Source: Catonia carolina (lineage: Eukaryota > Arthropoda > Insecta > Hemiptera > Achilidae). From it: a stretch of 64,000 bases of DNA. Below, piece after piece: positions 9,951-20,419 of the stretch. Position numbers and translations under genes: made by a program. The stretch covers positions 238,963,038 through 239,027,037 of the forward strand of contig JAQMRL010000001.1 in NCBI GenBank assembly GCA_035578175.1. Direction: 5' to 3'. Position 1 is the stretch's first letter; each line of letters begins with the position of its first letter. The notes beneath the pieces were generated by a model. It searched no databases. It saw only the letters and a program-made list of their open reading frames with translations, and was not told the DNA's origin.

Positions 9951-12100
9951 ATTAGGATTCTCCGTATAGACAATGGAAGGAGATTGTGCGCATTTGTTCT
10001 GTTAGGTGGGTTGACGTATTCTTGAATCCGTATCTAGTTCTCGCTTTATAACGGATCAAAACAAAAGATATGAATTTATGCAAAAGGAATAAAGAGATAG
10101 AATTATTTTTAGATTTGATATCAAAGTGGTTATTAATCTTGCATATCTTCTTTGTAAATACTGGGGACAATAATTTAATGGAATACATTTATATTCGTTG
10201 TAATATGAGAATGTGGATAGAAAGAACATTCAAATTAAATTCCTGAAATTCTATCTTATTACATTCTACAAGTCTTTTCATATTTTTAAAATTTGTGATA
10301 TTAAATAGTTTAAATCAGTTCTATTATTCATTGCAGGAACTTGAAAATCGAGATTGCTGTTCCATACGTTAAAAATTATTTTAAGCCTGTGTAGTCAAAG
10401 AGGGTTTCATAAAGAATATTTAATAATAGTGTAGAGAAAAAAAAACGAAAAAATTTTGGTCATAATTTGAGATGAAATATTCTGGAAATTTTAATAATAA
10501 AAGAAAAAATTGTGAAAAGGAGAAAGTTTAGGTATGTTGACAGATGAGAACGTAGGAAAAATTTACAAGTACTTAAAAAATCTGCGCAGAAACGCTAAAC
10601 TTGGAAAAAATTCTTAGCCTCACCGTTTTAAAATGACTGATTACTTGGTTCGTCAATACCTAATTAAATTTTCTCTGAAAACAAAAATTTCAAAAGAGAT
10701 TTTAAAACGGAGAAATACTTACAAACCCTGTTACTGTAATTTATAAACTGTAAATTTTAGTGTTTCTTAACTATTTGTCTTTATTTTTATAGCAGCTGTT
10801 CTACAGCACTTGGTTATTTACCTCAACCAAAAACGCCTTTCATTTCTATTGAACTCATCTTTATTCTTTAGAAGATTAGAGAGCTCCTTCTCTCTGAAGC
10901 TCTCAACACAATTCAATCATTCTCCTTTCCTCCGCCTAGCTGGGACTTGTATCCAGATCTTCAGTGGAAACCTGTCCTCTTCCATTCTTCCATGTCACCA
11001 TTCATTCCCATGTGAATTTGCAATTCCCCCATCGTGCGCCTTCCTAGGTGGTGAACAGGGAAAAATCACTATACATGGAGAAGACTGAGGGTAGATACTC
11101 AGGGTGGACCAAAATTATAATTTGCTGCCTTGCAGTATTGGATCTGGATCTTCAAAGACCAAAAGAAGAAAATCCTGATAAATAATAAATTACCTGGTCT
11201 TCTAAGTTTGGGGGTTGGAGCGATGAGTTTGCACTCATTATCCGTAAAACTCTACCGTGTCAAAATAACTCCAATAATCATCCTCGGTTTCTTATTTGAT
11301 AATCAAAAGAAATTATTTCGTGAAAAACCATGCTATTTAAAAGCTAACAAATTTAATTAAATTTAAGAGTGATTTATAAAAGTAAGCAAAAGTTGCCTGG
11401 ACTTTCCTGGAAATCTTTTTAACAAAAAAAAAAAAATAAACCAAATGACAATACAGTTACATACTTAGAAAAACTCACGGTGAAATTGATGACAATTCTG
11501 AATACCAAAATTCTTTAGTTATAATGTTCAATACAAAATCCATCAAACATTTAGGATTAGGCCTAAGATAATTACTTTTTAAATAATAAAATCAGTTCAC
11601 TGGTAAATTTATTATAAGGATTATTTTTCAAAATTTAAATGAATAAGAGGAGATAATCAATACTGTAAAACTTCCGTAGATATTTTATTATTATTTCAAC
11701 TGCAGTTTACATATTTTAACTACGTTATACTACACAATAGACTTACACTTATTTTAACTTGCTTTCAGTAAATCATGAAAAGTTTCTTCGAACTTATTTC
11801 AAGTGGCTTGAAGAAAGAGTAAATCCATAAAAGAAGCCTATAAATATGTTTTTTTCTTTTTGGAGGAAAAGTTCTTGACTTTTATCTTCTTAAAGTTCCA
11901 GTAATCTCTACTTATGCGGTACAGAAAGATAAAAAAGGGGTGACTATTTATATAAGTAGATGTTTGTTTTCTCGATCCTCGCCATTGTTACCCTTTTGTT
12001 GAATTTGTACAGAATATTTCTTTTAAATTTCTTCTTATTTATTTATTTAATGATATCACTATCTTTATTTAACAAAATCCATGTTAGCATCTTTAAACGC
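9951..12100. other. 2.1 kb without recognised genes
   Basis: Small ORFs at 10810-11088 and 11130-11360 (plus) have no recognised domain. The former lies in a locally less AT-rich patch (10870-11080) that could be a fragment of an unidentified element or exon. Confidence 0.35.
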
Positions 12101-12202
12101 ATTCGAAGTCTGTTCAGATAATAACGGGAATTTGTTCGCGGGTATGGAGAGTCCGATTGTCAAGATTTTTTTTATTATGTTAGTATACATGCCCCTGAAG
12201 TA

Positions 12203-13519
12203 AGGTGAACACGAGAAACATTTACATTTTTGAAATAAAAACACAATATTAATTTTTCAAGATAAGATTTATTCAACTTACGTTACATAGTTGTGGGTGT
12301 ACGCCATTAACTTTACGTAGAAAAAATTATGTCAGGAAGGTGACGTCCTTCTTCTCTGAGGCAATTGTCTATTTTGTCCAGGAAGCTCCTCCATACTCGT
12401 TCCCGTGTCTCCTCAGTGATCAACGCCACCTCTCTACGTATCGCCGATTTCAAGTCATCTAAAGTACGGGGTTTATGTCGATAAACTTGCTCTTTCAAAT
12501 GTCCCCACAAATAAAAATCACACATGTTAAGGTCAGGAGATCGAGGAGGCCAGTGCACGTCCCAAATCTTGAAATCAGGCGACCTGGAAACACATTCCGT
12601 AGTAGGTTCATTGAAATTCTGGCAGTGTGAGCAGTAGCTCCATATTGCTGAAACCATACGTCGTCTTGCAAGTTTAGCTAGTGCAGTTGTGGGAGAAAAA
12701 AGTGTTGATCATATCTACTTACCTGTTCGAGGTCACTGTTACCATTACTCCATCCTCTTCAAAAAAGAAGGGACCAATAACATGCATTCTCGATATCGCA
12801 TACCATACGGTTTCACGGGGTGAATACAGCGGTGTCTCATGGAGCTCTCTCGGATTTTCCATTGCCCAGTACCTGCAATTTTGTTGATTCACAGTCCCGT
12901 TTAGGTAAAAATAGGCTTCATCGCTCATGAAAATGAGAGCATGCGGTTCATCGAAAATAAGAACTTGCATTTTTGCAGCAAAATCATACCGTTGGGTTAG
13001 TCAGTTTCTTTCAATTCCTGCACACACACAACCTTGTGCAGATGAATTTTCAGATCCATTTTCAAAACTTTCCTAACCGTCTCACATTTTACACCTAATG
13101 AAACTGCCTGCCGTCGAGCGGAACGTCCTGGACTGGTAATAACAGCTGTTTTCACTCTGTCAATGTTCTCGGGTGTCCGCTTCATTCGTGGAAAACCTGG
13201 TGATTTTTGTTTCATTATGTTGCCCGTAGTTCAAAAATTTTTAACCCAATTCATAATGGTAGGTCGGCTAGGGACAGCTCCATGCCGGCTGATGTTGAAA
13301 TGAACGCGAAATGCTCGTTGAGCTGCTACCACTGAGTCACCGTTTCTAACATACATATCGTACGTAAACACGGGTTGCTCTACCGACTACTGCTCCATTG
13401 TGACTGAACTGAAGGAAATGGTCGTCCTTTGGAATGCGAATGAACGCCCCCCACCACGCAGTGACTCACCATTTCTGAGTACCGTCCTATCCAAAATGTA
13501 AATGTTTCTCGTGGTCACC
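12203..13519 (-). mobile_element. DUF4817-type mariner-like element inserted in the left repeat of the outer mariner
   Basis: Terminal repeats of about 30 bp: left AAGGTGAACACGAGAAACAT (from 12202) and right, reversed, GGTGACCACGAGAAACAT (from 13519), continuing TTACATTTT. TA duplications lie at 12201-12202 and 13520-13521. The intact copy of the outer element's repeat at the other end reads GAAGTATGATAAC. The insertion therefore went into that TA and duplicated it. Confidence 0.9.
12313..13398 (-). pseudogene. mariner-like transposase (DUF4817 type), second catalytic Asp replaced by Tyr
   Basis: About 361 codons from the ATG at 13398 (MEQ, then a premature TAG at codon 4) to the TAA/TGA at 12313-12315. 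In order: an N-terminal helix-turn-helix (SVVAAQRAFRVHF, then PTIMNWVKNF and an in-frame TGA), a second helix-turn-helix region (SARRQAVSLGVKCETVRKVL), the first Asp in FMSDEAYFY, and the second motif QQYGATAHTA. Relatives have QQDGATAHT at that point, so the catalytic Asp is Tyr here. A frameshift follows, then WPPRSPDL and MCDFYLWGHLK, in which the third Asp survives. The C-terminus ends PDIIFST. Premature stops, a frameshift and the lost Asp make it inactive. Confidence 0.87.
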
Positions 13520-13559
13520 TATGATAAAATTTTCAGCTGTATTCATTGTTTACTTTGTC

Positions 13560-14481
13560 TGTGGGAGCCGCTAAGGTTAGACGTGTTTTATGAGATCGGA
13601 GATTTTCGTTTGTTTGGCCCTTTAAGGTTCTCTTTATTTTTGGAATAGGAAAAAGTCACACGGAGGTCTGGCGAATATGGAGGCTGGAGAATCGTTATAC
13701 TATTGATTTTGGCCAAAAATTTACGAACAAGCGATGAAGTGTGAGCAGGTACATTATTGTGGTGCAAAAGCCATTAATTGTGTTGCCACAAATCCGGGAG
13801 TTTTTTTGGATTGCTTCACGCAAACGGCGTTGAATTTGTAACTAGTATTTCTTATTGACCGTTTGACCTAGTGGTAAGAATTCATGATGCACTATGTCAT
13901 TAAATTCGAAGAACACAGTGAGCATAACCTTCATGTTCGACCGCACTTGTCGAGCCTTTTTCGGACTTGGCGATCCAGAATGCCTCCGCTGGGAAGATTG
14001 AGCCTGAGTTTCGACGTCATATCCGTAAACCAATGTTTCGTCACATGTTATAACACGTTTCAGCCATTCTGCATAGTCGTTGACTTCATTTAGTGACTCC
14101 TGAGCAACTTCCATTCTCCGCTTTTTATGTTTAAAAAATTCAACAATTTTTGGAACAAATTTTGTTGCCACGCATTTCATCCCCAAAACTTTCGAAATAA
14201 TTTCATGACATGAGCCAATAGATATGCTAACATCATCATGTCTTCTCAGATTGTGATTCCGCGATTGTTCATAACCATTTTGTTCACTTTTCCCACGTTT
14301 TCATCGGTTGTTTATGTGCTGGGGCGTCCGAGGTGTTCGTTATGTTCAACGTCTTCACGGTCATCTTGTAAACGCTTATACTACTCGTAAACCTTATTTT
14401 ACTCATAGCAGACTCACCGTAGATCTTTGTTAACATTTTACACACTTTGTCGCACTTTATTTCATTTTTTACGCAAAATTT
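13560..14481 (-). pseudogene. mariner transposase of the outer element, broken, second Asp to Asn
   Basis: The N-terminal part (minus, 14481 to about 14290) reads KFCVKNEIKC, then KVCKMLTKIYGESAMSK, the start of the mariner helix-turn-helix. The first codons were removed by the LTR insertion, and the apparent ATG at 14493 lies inside the LTR. The middle part (14186-13842) carries TCDETLVYGYD with the first catalytic Asp, KARQVRSNMKVMLTVFF and HHEFLPLGQTVNKKY. After a stop the frame continues LRREAI-like, then HHNNVPAHT, where relatives have HHDNAPAHT (Asp to Asn), then PPYSPDL and a frameshifted CDFFLF. This is the DD34D mariner architecture with its second Asp lost. Non-functional. Confidence 0.85.
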
Positions 14482-14672
14482 TGTCACCGCCACCCCTTCT
14501 AATTAATCATTTACTGTGTTGTCGGCCTACAATAGTACTCCCGGGTTTGTCGGCGCGGTAGGCCTTTTGGTGGCGTACCGACAAACATTTCGGCAGCCCA
14601 CCGACAGAGGCCTTTGTCATCAAAGCCGAGCCAGTCACCGCCCTCTACCACAGCGCTCTCGGCAACTAGGCT

Positions 14673-14678
14673 ATATAA
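14673..14678 (+). promoter_or_regulatory. TATA box of the LTR
   Basis: CTATATAAAGAGCGC context. The second LTR copy keeps an equivalent TATAAAAA at 23840-23847 at the same aligned place, supporting a real core promoter for a transcript starting near 14700. Confidence 0.6.
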
Positions 14679-15074
14679 AGAGCGCTACACTGAGCCGAGA
14701 GATTCAATTTCGATCCAGACACAGAGAGATTTACTTCTACCAGTCTACAGCATCGACGAGACGTCCACAACGGCACACGGCTACAAGACTCCAGCGAAGA
14801 CTAATCCACGACCCCGCAAGAGAGAAGATGATGCTTCCGCTCGCCGACCCGTCACCGTAAGCCTTCGACCGGACCGTCATCGCCCGCTGACGCGAGCGAT
14901 GCCCACAGCGGTCCCTCGACCGAGCCTTACGCCCACCGGATCCGACGAAGCAGCCATCGACGCACTACTGCGAGGGTAGAAGATGATGTCTCCACTGGAC
15001 AACGACACGCCGTGTCGCCCAGCTCTTCGACGACTACGACCGACGCTTCCCTTCAAGACGACCACCGCTTAAAC

Positions 15075-15090
15075 GGCCCTTTTCAGGGCC
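15075..15090 (+). promoter_or_regulatory. histone-mRNA-type 3' stem-loop
   Basis: GGCCCTTTTCAGGGCC: a 6-bp stem GGCCCT/AGGGCC with a 4-nt loop TTTC, followed by ACC. It matches the metazoan replication-dependent histone 3' stem-loop consensus GGYYCTTTTCAGRRCC and its ACC-A flank. In histone mRNA this element is bound by stem-loop-binding protein and defines a non-polyadenylated 3' end, with U7 snRNP pairing downstream. It lies about 400 bp after the LTR TATA box. The degraded equivalent in the other LTR copy is at 24223-24238. Confidence 0.7.
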
Positions 15091-15373
15091 ACCAAAATTA
15101 AAGGTTTTAACTCGCCACTTAATATCATCATCCGGTGACAATTTGATGCAAATTCTTTGACCCATATTTTTTAACAAACTAAAATGGCCGAGCTCATAAA
15201 AACACGTTTTTCCTTAGCGGCTGCCACAGACAAAGTAAACAACGAATACAGTTGAAAATGTTATCATACTTCAGTGGCATGTATATCAACATAATAAAAG
15301 AAAATCTTGAAAATCGGACTCTCCAAACCCGAGAAATTTAAAAATTCCCGTTATTTTCTGAACAGACCTCGTA

Positions 15374-16125
15374 TACTGTAAAAAACGAAAAGGTTAGGAC
15401 TTCATTTTTGGTTTTTTATTATTGTATGGGTATCGATAACTTGGGCACTTAACAAATCATTCAAAAATCAATTATTAAATAGGCTAACCAAATCGGATTT
15501 AGGCTTAAGTAAATCTCTCTCTACGATGAACAATAAAGACGAGTAATATTGATTAGAAATTATGAAACATGAACTGTTAAAACAAGTTATAAATTTCTTT
15601 TCGATTGCAATAATTTTTACAATAGAACCGTGAAATAGTAGAAACGTAATAATTCATTGATAAAAATGCGGCTAAAAGTCGAAACTTGTAAGTTATAAAA
15701 TACATACTACCTGCCAAAAGATTTTAGTTGAGAGTGACAGCAGCTGAGCCTTACTTCTTTCTATTCGGATGAAAAATTAATTCCGAGAAGACCTACAGGT
15801 TATACGTCGTAGGCGTATTGCGTTTTGTACCCGGGCGAGGAAACAGATAGGCCATACGATACGTCTGCCTCTGCTCAATTTCACATTATAAATAATGCTT
15901 ATCATTGACGGTAAACTCCAATAAATTTTGAATCGGTTCTTTAATTTTTTACAAGAATTCTTACAGTTGAGTGTCATAAATCATATTACGAAAAGAACCG
16001 TAGAAAAAAATATTAAATGAATAATACACCCACAAAAATATTAATGATAATTTTTTTAAAAATCCGCATCAACATCTTGGTCATCGACAACTACTTATGT
16101 TTGTGTAACTGAGAATTTCAACTTG
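15374..16125. other. AT-rich, nothing recognised
   Basis: No supported gene or repeat. The minus ORF at 15777-15977 has no recognised domain. Confidence 0.4.
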
Positions 16126-16127
16126 CA

Positions 16128-16215
16128 AAAATTTCCAGACCATAGCAGGAAATCGAACCTAAAAGCTTCTGCTTTATAGCTTAACATTCTAACCACTACG
16201 CCACGCATGGAGTCT
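16128..16215 (-). repeat. tRNA-derived SINE head, family C
   Basis: The minus strand reads GGCGTAGTGGTTAGAATG (A-box region) and AGGTTCGATTTCCTGC (B-box region), then a TGGTCTGGAAATTTT tail shared with other family C copies. Not a cloverleaf tRNA. Confidence 0.65.
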
Positions 16216-16351
16216 CCAAAAATAATTTATCTAATTCTACATAAAATTATTTAGAAATTGAAACATGTACTTTTAATATTAAAATAATTCAATACTTTAC
16301 AGGGATATAAAAAAGGATTCGATCCTCACATATCTATTAAACGAGCACCAT

Positions 16352-16410
16352 ATGTTTCTAACAAAAACATTTATTAAATAATATTTAATAAATGTTTTTG
16401 TTAGAAACAT
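16352..16410. repeat. perfect 59-bp palindrome
   Basis: Arms 16352-16380 and 16382-16410 are exact reverse complements (29 bp each) around a single central A at 16381. It could extrude as a cruciform. No element ends or TSD were recognised around it. Confidence 0.95.
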
Positions 16411-16639
16411 TTGTTGCAACATTATGTTGCATGTTTAAGTATATGAATAAGAAAGAACACTAGTTGCTTCTATAATTTCTTCTGACAAAATTCATGATCA
16501 TCAGCAATGAAGGAATTTGTGAAATACTTCTATATTTATGTATATAAATTAGACAAGAATAGAACAAGTTTCGGAAATTATCAAAGAAGAGTGAGACAAC
16601 TCTCAGGAGTCACATTGAGATAAGGTGTCACATTGGAAA

Positions 16640-17345
16640 GTCCAGATGTGTCTTTAATAAAATGAGCTTAGCGTTTAAGAGTCATGACCTAACCTTAGAC
16701 ATCAAACGACGGCTCTTGAATTTTATATTTATAATCGGTTCTTTTGTATGGTGTGGAGACTTACTTTAAGCAATGTGACTACCAAACAATTCAAGCCTTT
16801 GAATTATGGCTGTGTAGAAGAATCTCGGGATCTTGAGATTGAGCTCAAAATGAAAATGGTGCGATGTTATGTTTTTCTGGTTTTTTTTTGTATGGGATGA
16901 AGGTGTGGACACTTAAAAATATTCATTTAGAGAAGATACAGAACTTTGAGACGTGGTGCTGCCGCAGGATGTGGCATATTCCGTGGACAGGCAGAATAAC
17001 AAACAGAGATGTGCTTGGTAAAATGAGCAAAGAATGTGAGTTGGTTGAGTCAGTGAAGAGAAGGAAACTTCAATACCTTGTACGTGTAATTAGAGGTTCT
17101 AAACGTAACATCTTAGGTTATAACGTAACGTCTTATGATTAATCACGCAGGGGAAGATAAAGGGCAAGCAAAATGTTGGCAGATATCGGGCATCCTGATT
17201 AAAGAATTTGAGAGACTGATTTGGTTGCAGTAATACGGTACTGCTCCGTGCAGCAGCGAATAAAGTCTCACATAATGAAGATAATTTCTGACCTCCGATG
17301 GGAGAGGGACTTTAAGAAGGATCTTGATAACAACATGGACGTGGA
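16640..17345 (+). pseudogene. LINE reverse transcriptase C-terminal fragment, degenerate
   Basis: Begins with an SRC..FNKMSLAFKSHDLTL-like block (about 16640) and continues with DIKRRLLNF. A later open frame (16864-17142) reads LYGMKVWTLKNIHLEKIQNF, then ETWCCRRMWHIPWTGR, ITNRDVL and KRRKLQYL. These are the post-polymerase motifs of endonuclease-type LINEs (LYG.E.WTL, WCYRRML, W..R.TN..VL, KLQYLGH). A further block near 17250 (RAAANKVSH) is the usual C-terminal end. Many stops and shifts. The YG.W region may be partly duplicated, because similar peptides occur near 16740 and 16870. Confidence 0.7.
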
Positions 17346-17359
17346 AAGTAACCGAATTG

Positions 17360-17645
17360 GAAGTCTAACGAAGAATGAATAATGACCCAGATGTGAAAAT
17401 CGTCATATGTTTTAAGCTTCAGTATCTGGAGCACATCATTAAGAATCAAAAATATATAAAAATTCTTAACACGAATTCTGCATGGGAATATATAAGGGAA
17501 AAAACTCCTGGCCAAAGAAGACTCCCGGCTCGCCAATTTGAGAACCTGATTTGGTAAGTGCTCCGCGGAGTTGTTTTGGACTGCAACCAGTAAAGTCAAG
17601 TTAGCCATGATGATCGCCAACATCCGAAGTGGGTATGCACGCTAA
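17360..17645 (+). pseudogene. second copy of the LINE C-terminal tail
   Basis: Reads KLQYLEHIIKN near 17415, LPARQFENLIW near 17525, and AMMIANIRSGYAR with TAA at about 17590-17643. This ending is characteristic of this LINE C-terminus and corresponds to the degenerate end of the upstream fragment at about 17250-17320. Two related tails therefore lie head to tail within 1 kb, either by tandem duplication or by two insertions. Frame broken by stops. Confidence 0.68.
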
Positions 17646-19320
17646 AAGAAATGAGTCTAAAATCGAATACTTTTTTCACCTCTACTAAAAATTATATTAG
17701 GCAGTGGAACGGAGATTTTAAATCAGAAAATAAATCGAAAGATTTTAACACGTATTTAATTATACGATCCTTAATTGATTTTATAGGCCTAACCGCAACA
17801 TTTCTAAAAGTTTATTTAATATTTTAAAACACATTTTATAGTTGTTTGACTTTAAGTAACATCTAGAAATTTACTGTATATTATTAGAAAGTATAGCATG
17901 AATGTACACGCATGAAAGTATAGCATGAGGGTGCGAAGTTATTCACCGACGTAACGCTTCATAATACTAAGCGAGGCTAGGACGTGTGTATTTCTGAGAA
18001 TAAAAAGAGTATGTTTACCTCAAAGTAATTTATTAATCTCATGTATTTAATAATAACGTATCTCTTCAATTAATCTCAAAGTAAATATCTAGGCATACGT
18101 TTAATTTTCTCTGTAACCTTCTCTGTGGAACGGTATGTAGGAGTAATGCATTCAGTTTTAAATTAAGTAGGCCTATTTTTATATTTGTCAGTTTTTCAGT
18201 GTTAATTTTTTTAAGTGGTTTTTAATTCTATTAATAACATAAGGAATACAAAAGTAGATAAATGTAATGTGTATTTGTGTGTACCAAAGGGAGTAAGGGA
18301 TTGATAGTCCTAAGCATCTTCAATAAGGTGCTTAACAGGCAAAAATAATTGATGCAAAATTTAGAACCATAAATTAACACCTAACACTACGTTCGTTCGG
18401 GATCTAGGTATAATAAAAACGAAACAAGACTTTCTTTAAACGTATAGAAATTAATTATTTAACTTAGTCTACTAAGAAATACACTTAAATTACTTTAATT
18501 AATTACAAAAATTATGCATAGCCTTAAACTAAACTTGAATAAATTATACAATGCCACCTCTATATCTAGACAAATGATTAACCTCTCCACAACCACTTAC
18601 TACCACCCCCGTACGCAAACTTACTACTAATGTAATTTATAACCGGTCCTGCAACGACACTATCTTGAAAAGGCTCGATAACACTTTTTATTCATAGTTT
18701 AACTGACTTTTTACAAAGGAACCGTTTATATACCTGCTGTCTGATATAGTTTCCCAAACAACCGATAGCCTTCTAACTATTTCGCCGCTTTACGAGAAAA
18801 ATCCAAGATACGTTGAATTGATCAATAACAGGTAAAACAAAGACCCATAACCTCTTTTCCAAGAATTCATATTCAATACATCTCATTCGTCGCATCCACT
18901 ATCTTCGTTCTCAACAAACTCCACCCCATAAAATAGACAATTTCTGACAATAAACAATCTATCAACCATTTCTAGAATACCACTGTAAAATGTTACATTA
19001 CATTAGACGAGGAAAAGTATTTATTGGCAAATTTTTTTTCTGTGGTAAATAAGTATGCTTTTTACGCCTACAGTGACGTTTTATTGCGTTAGGTAGCGTT
19101 TATTGTTATAGTTCACAAAAAGTTCAGAAAATAATAATAAGCCAACCATATGGTTGCTACTGATCAATCTACAGGGATAAAACAATTCACATATAAATGA
19201 TAATGATGTACAACAGCAATCATAGGTAGTTTTTCTTTATTTTTGGCCAAAATTAACCTTAGAACATCTCTATCAAATAAACAATTAAACTACATCTACA
19301 TAATTTTTAAGTTAGTACAC
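17646..19320. other. 1.7 kb AT-rich, nothing recognised
   Basis: A pyrimidine/CCA-richer patch at about 18580-18970 has no identified origin. A short direct repeat ATGAAAGTATAGCATGA lies near 17912. No genes. Confidence 0.35.
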
Positions 19321-19327
19321 TTTTACT

Positions 19328-20177
19328 TTCTCTTGTCTGTATAGGAAAGAAAGTATTGTTTTCATATCGATTTTTCAAAATCGAATTTTCACCGGGTCTA
19401 CAAATTTTCAGACCCCGTAAACCCAAAAACAAGTTTTTAGCGATTGGGTTGTGTGCGTGTGTGTGTATGTGTGAACAAAATATCTCAAGAACGGAACATT
19501 GTACAAATTTAAAACTTGGAGCTTAGGTTAGGTACCACTAGAGAACTCGACACGAACATTTTCAACAAAATCGATCAACCGGAAGTAGTAGTTTTCATCT
19601 AAAAAAAATTGGAAGTGTCGGGGTCATGTAATATTTAACTTTTTTGCGATTTTCTCAAAAAGGGCTTCTACGATTTTTTTTAAAATCGCCTTATTGACTA
19701 CATTTTTTATACTCTACAAGATAGGGTAGGCACCATGTCTGCTGAAATTCTTGGAGAGGCTGTTTTCACGTAAAAAAATGGTTTTTAAAGATTGCGGCTT
19801 ACATAATAAAAGTTACATAATAAAAGCGTACATGATAAAAGTTGTACAGAATTTAAAATCCTACAAATTTTATTTAAAACATTTTTTGTATAACGCTTAC
19901 TTTAGCAGTGATTAGCAATTTTCTGTTTTTTTTTCACAAAAATATGTAAAAATAGTTTTTCTTAAGATTTCAACCTTGTATGGATTTTCCGACGAAAGTG
20001 TAAATAATCAAATTTGTAGTAAATTAAAGATTAACAACTATTATTGAAAGCATTTTGCTCTACAGAGCCTAGTTTAGTGTCCCACTCGGGCATGGGATTT
20101 TTCATACGTTACAAAAAATTCATTTCATACTCACCGTCTGCATTAGCAGCTATTTGCAAAACAGTCGGACGTTAAAC

Positions 20178-20220
<43 letters not shown>

Positions 20221-20412
20221 GTCAAAGAGTGATTTTTCATATTATTGAGCCAAACTGAAATTGATTTTCATTTTGAATCATTCACTCATGATTAAAATAA
20301 GGTTTTTTTATGTTTATTTCTAATGTATTATTACTAATGTTAGATTATATTGTTAATTGTTTGCATTGGCAAGAGAAAGTCGTGTGAGTGTTTCATACCA
20401 GATTTTTTTTGT
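19328..20412 (+). repeat. family R dispersed repeat, near full length
   Basis: A non-coding interspersed repeat of about 1.08 kb. It starts ACTTTCTCTTGTC and ends with GGCAAGAGAAAG followed by GTGTGAGTGTTTCA. The two ends carry short inverted sequences (CTTTCTCTTG and CAAGAGAAAG). Landmarks: GTGTGTGTGTATGTGTGAAC microsatellite, AATATCTCAAGAACGGAA, GATAGGGTAGGCACCATG, and a block near TAGTTTAGTGTCCCACTC. A 40-A run (20179-20218) interrupts it. Nine copies are visible in this window; superfamily unknown. Confidence 0.75.
20179..20218 (+). repeat. poly(A) tract of 40
   Basis: Forty consecutive A residues within the family R copy. It may be a slippage expansion or the trace of a retroposition event. 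Confidence 0.95.
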
Positions 20413-20419
20413 TTCAGTA

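Larger units (their letters stand above)
14482..15140 (+). mobile_element. solo LTR (gypsy- or BEL-like) carrying a histone-type stem-loop
   Basis: A markedly GC-richer 659-bp block inside the mariner. It starts TGTCACCG and ends CGGTGACA, perfect 8-bp terminal inverted repeats, with a 4-bp TSD ATTT (14478-14481 and 15141-15144). A TATA box (TATAAA at 14673-14678) marks the end of U3. The R-like region downstream contains short frames not conserved in the second copy. Near the 3' end is the sequence GGCCCTTTTCAGGGCC, a histone-mRNA-type 3' stem-loop. No internal retrotransposon sequence is attached, so it looks like the product of LTR-LTR recombination. A second copy lies at 23665-24291. Superfamily is uncertain; 4-bp TSDs fit gypsy-like elements. 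Confidence 0.75.
12104..15371 (-). mobile_element. classical mariner element split by two younger insertions
   Basis: The outermost layer of a nest. Its terminal repeats are long: the left begins CGAAGTCTGTTCAG at 12104, and the right (reverse complement from 15371) begins CGAGGTCTGTTCAG. TA follows the right end (15372-15373). The two repeats align for about 180 bp once the insertion at 12203-13519 is removed. The second block, 13521-13610, pairs with about 15190-15275. Removing that insertion and the LTR at 14482-15140 leaves about 1.29 kb, the normal size of a mariner. Confidence 0.88.

Noticed and set aside
10810..11088. 92-codon ORF in a less AT-rich patch
   Set aside because: No recognised domain on either strand and no neighbouring element boundaries; left as unassigned sequence.
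14614..14979. 121-codon plus-strand ORF in the GC-rich block, and overlapping minus ORFs at 23640-24244
   Set aside because: The two homologous copies do not share a reading frame (one-base indels). The block has LTR-like ends with a TSD, so the ORFs reflect low stop density in GC-rich sequence.
14482..15140. Idea that the stem-loop block is a histone gene or processed histone pseudogene
   Set aside because: None of the frames resembles a core or linker histone. The terminal inverted repeats and TSD point to an LTR.
19328..20412. Family R as a Helitron
   Set aside because: It has a terminal hairpin-like sequence, but I see no CTRR end, no 5' TC and no insertion between A and T. The ends instead carry short inverted repeats.
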